A stretch of DNA of 64,000 nt, from contig OX246690.1 in NCBI GenBank assembly GCA_945909635.1, forward strand, positions 1,550,001 through 1,614,000, written 5' to 3'. This document shows positions 62,492-64,000 of the stretch, piece by piece. Numbering within the stretch: the first letter of the stretch is position 1; each line of letters begins with the position of its first letter. The translations under genes and the position numbers were made by a program. The notes beneath the pieces were generated by a model. The model saw only the letters and a program-made list of their open reading frames with translations, had not been told where the DNA came from and did no database searches. Origin of the DNA: Clostridioides difficile_A. GTDB lineage: Bacteria > Bacillota > Clostridia > Peptostreptococcales > Peptostreptococcaceae.

Positions 62492-64000
62492 TTATATGAA
62501 TAAATTGTAAATTGTAGTTGTTAAAAAACAAACAACAAAAGCAAGTACAGTAGGCATTAAGAATCCTAAGGCAGTCCATTTTAGACTTCCAGTTTCTCTT
62601 TTTATTGTTAAAAGTGTTGTTGCACAAGGCCAGTGTAGTAAACTGAACAGCATAACATTTAAAGCTGTCAAATAAGTCCATCCATGTTCTCTAAGAACTT
62701 GACCTAAAGCACTAAAGCTATCTAATTCTATCATAGAACCAGTTGCTAGGTAAGCCATCAGAAGTATAGGTATAACTATCTCATTTGCTGGGAAACCAAG
62801 AATAAAAGCCATCAATATAAAACCATCAAGACCAATTACTTTAGCTAAAGGGTCCAAAAAATTTGCAACATGTGATAATATGCTTAAATCTCCTATATAG
62901 ATATTTGCAAATATCCAAGTTATTACACCAGCAGGTATGGCTACCATTACAGCTCTTCCTAAAACAAATATTGTTCTATCTATTATGGAAGTATATAAAG
63001 TTCTTCCTATTTGAGGAACTCTATAAGGGGGAAGTTCCAATGTAAAAGTTGAAGGAACTCCTTTTAATAATGTCTTAGAAAGAGTATAAGAAACTAACAA
63101 TGTTATTAAAACACCTAAAATTATCAATAAAGTTATACAAAATGCAGTTGCTATACTTGATACAAAAGAGCTAGTTATAACTGAGCTAAAAAATATTGTA
63201 GATATAGCTATCAGAGTAGGAAAACGACCATTACAAGGTACAAAGTTATTCGTAAGTATAGCTATAAGTCTTTCCCTTGGAGAGTCAATTATTCTACAAC
63301 CAATGACTCCAGCTGCATTACATCCAAATCCCATACACATAGTCAAACACTGTTTACCATGTGCACAAGCTTTTTTAAATAGGTGATCTAAGTTGAATGC
63401 AACTCTTGGCAAATATCCAAAATCCTCAAGCAAGGTAAATAATGGGAAGAATATTGCCATAGGAGGTAACATTACAGAAATTACCCATGCTAAGGTTCTG
63501 TACAATCCTAAAACCAACATATCATTTAACCATGATGGACAGTTAATACTATTTAACACGCTTGAAATACTTGGCTCAAATCCAAGTAGCAAATTAGACA
63601 GTAAAGTGGATGGATAGTTAGCACCTTCTATAGTAATCCACAATATAGTACCTAATAATAAAAGCATTATTGGAAGCCCAAATACTTTGGATGTTAATAT
63701 TTTATCTACTTTTTCTTCTCTATCAGTTGATTTTTTAGGAATGTTAGAAGAACATTCCTCACTTAATTTTTTAGCATAATCATAGTTAATCTTAGTAAAT
63801 TCATCTCTGATTTTCTGTTTATTTATATCATTTGGAACTTTTTTCTTTACTTCATTAATAGCATCTATTGAATCTTTATCTATATAGTTGCTCATAGATT
63901 CAAAAATACTTTCATCACCATCAATAAGTCTAAGACCTAACCATCTAGAATTTATATTTGGCATGATGTTATCCAATTCTGGCTGAATTGATTTTACCAT
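62492..64000 (-). CDS. feoB: FeoB-type ferrous iron transporter, C-terminal part (gene runs off the window)
   Basis: 502 codons are visible; the reading frame is open to the window edge. It contains the end of the inhibitory helical region and the membrane domain, with Gate motifs MGFGCNAAGVIGCRIID (near 220), NNFVPCNGRFP (near 248) and the LHWPCATTLLTIKRETGS end. The P-loop G domain must lie beyond position 64000, so the first Met seen is not necessarily the start. It is clearly diverged from the feoB at 5.7 kb. The window holds no feoA beside it. Confidence 0.92.
   Translation of the reverse strand: MVKSIQPELDNIMPNINSRWLGLRLIDGDESIFESMSNYIDKDSIDAINEVKKKVPNDINKQKIRDEFTKINYDYAKKLSEECSSNIPKKSTDREEKVDKILTSKVFGLPIMLLLLGTILWITIEGANYPSTLLSNLLLGFEPSISSVLNSINCPSWLNDMLVLGLYRTLAWVISVMLPPMAIFFPLFTLLEDFGYLPRVAFNLDHLFKKACAHGKQCLTMCMGFGCNAAGVIGCRIIDSPRERLIAILTNNFVPCNGRFPTLIAISTIFFSSVITSSFVSSIATAFCITLLIILGVLITLLVSYTLSKTLLKGVPSTFTLELPPYRVPQIGRTLYTSIIDRTIFVLGRAVMVAIPAGVITWIFANIYIGDLSILSHVANFLDPLAKVIGLDGFILMAFILGFPANEIVIPILLMAYLATGSMIELDSFSALGQVLREHGWTYLTALNVMLFSLLHWPCATTLLTIKRETGSLKWTALGFLMPTVLAFVVCFLTTTIYNLFI

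Noticed and set aside
1..64000. CRISPR array, tRNA or rRNA genes, prophage genes
   Set aside because: No regularly spaced short direct repeats, tRNA cloverleaf motifs, rRNA blocks or phage structural genes were seen. The only regular repeats are the protein-coding DUF11 units.

Overview
The window is a low-GC, AT-rich Firmicutes chromosome segment. Gene content and protein sequences point to Clostridioides difficile or a very close relative: reverse rubrerythrin, a CotB-like DUF2935 spore protein, a PtpA-like orphan kinase, a PdcA-like c-di-GMP phosphodiesterase, panG-panB-panC, and several feo loci. I found no rRNA, tRNA, CRISPR array or intact mobile element. The only mobile-element trace is a decayed IS1182-like transposase near 24.1-24.4 kb. 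All family assignments come from reading the sequence; no database search was run.

Layout. 0-8 kb: reverse rubrerythrin, a dienelactone-hydrolase-like protein, a membrane GGDEF/EAL protein with two solute-binding sensor domains, and a ferrous iron operon (feoA-feoA-feoB plus a small Cys-rich membrane protein). 8-13 kb: an AIM24 protein with an unusual hairpin between its ribosome binding site and start, an Ssu-type ABC importer, a DUF3793 protein behind a strong Fur box, and a lipoprotein. 13-16 kb: a SAM riboswitch and metNIQ. 16-25 kb: an orphan sporulation-type histidine kinase, 3-methyladenine DNA glycosylase, an XRE-cupin regulator, proC, an exported DUF1002 protein, a protein with a His/Cys tail, the IS remnant, and a pentapeptide-repeat protein.

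25.7-39 kb is the most unusual part. Two proteins with SPOCS (DUF3794, spore coat assembly) type domains, one of them fused to a single DUF11 domain, sit beside two divergently transcribed very large DUF11-repeat proteins (1143 and 2693 residues, about 8 and 18 repeats). None of the four has a signal peptide, membrane anchor or sortase motif. I infer a candidate spore coat or exosporium system in which SPOCS adaptors position long fibrous DUF11 proteins made in the mother cell.

39-49 kb: a group 2 sigma factor, MurJ, DeoC, a GntR-regulated ABC exporter operon with a clear promoter and operator, a MATE exporter, a LUD-domain protein and cotB. 50-55.7 kb: a membrane diguanylate cyclase, an orphan oligopeptide-type binding lipoprotein, a C_GCxxG_C_C protein and a YciI-like protein; this block may be strain-variable. 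55.8-64 kb: panG-panB-panC (panG apparently starts at ATT), the PdcA-like protein, a BmrR-type MerR regulator, and the C-terminal part of another FeoB running off the window end.

Themes. Iron: two feo loci and Fur-box-like sites. c-di-GMP: one putative cyclase and two EAL proteins with degenerate GGDEF domains. Sporulation: kinase, cotB and the SPOCS/DUF11 cluster. One regulatory link spans 15 kb: the promoter of the MATE exporter and that of the MerR gene share an identical 17-bp palindromic site, and the MATE promoter has the 19-bp spacer typical of MerR-activated promoters.
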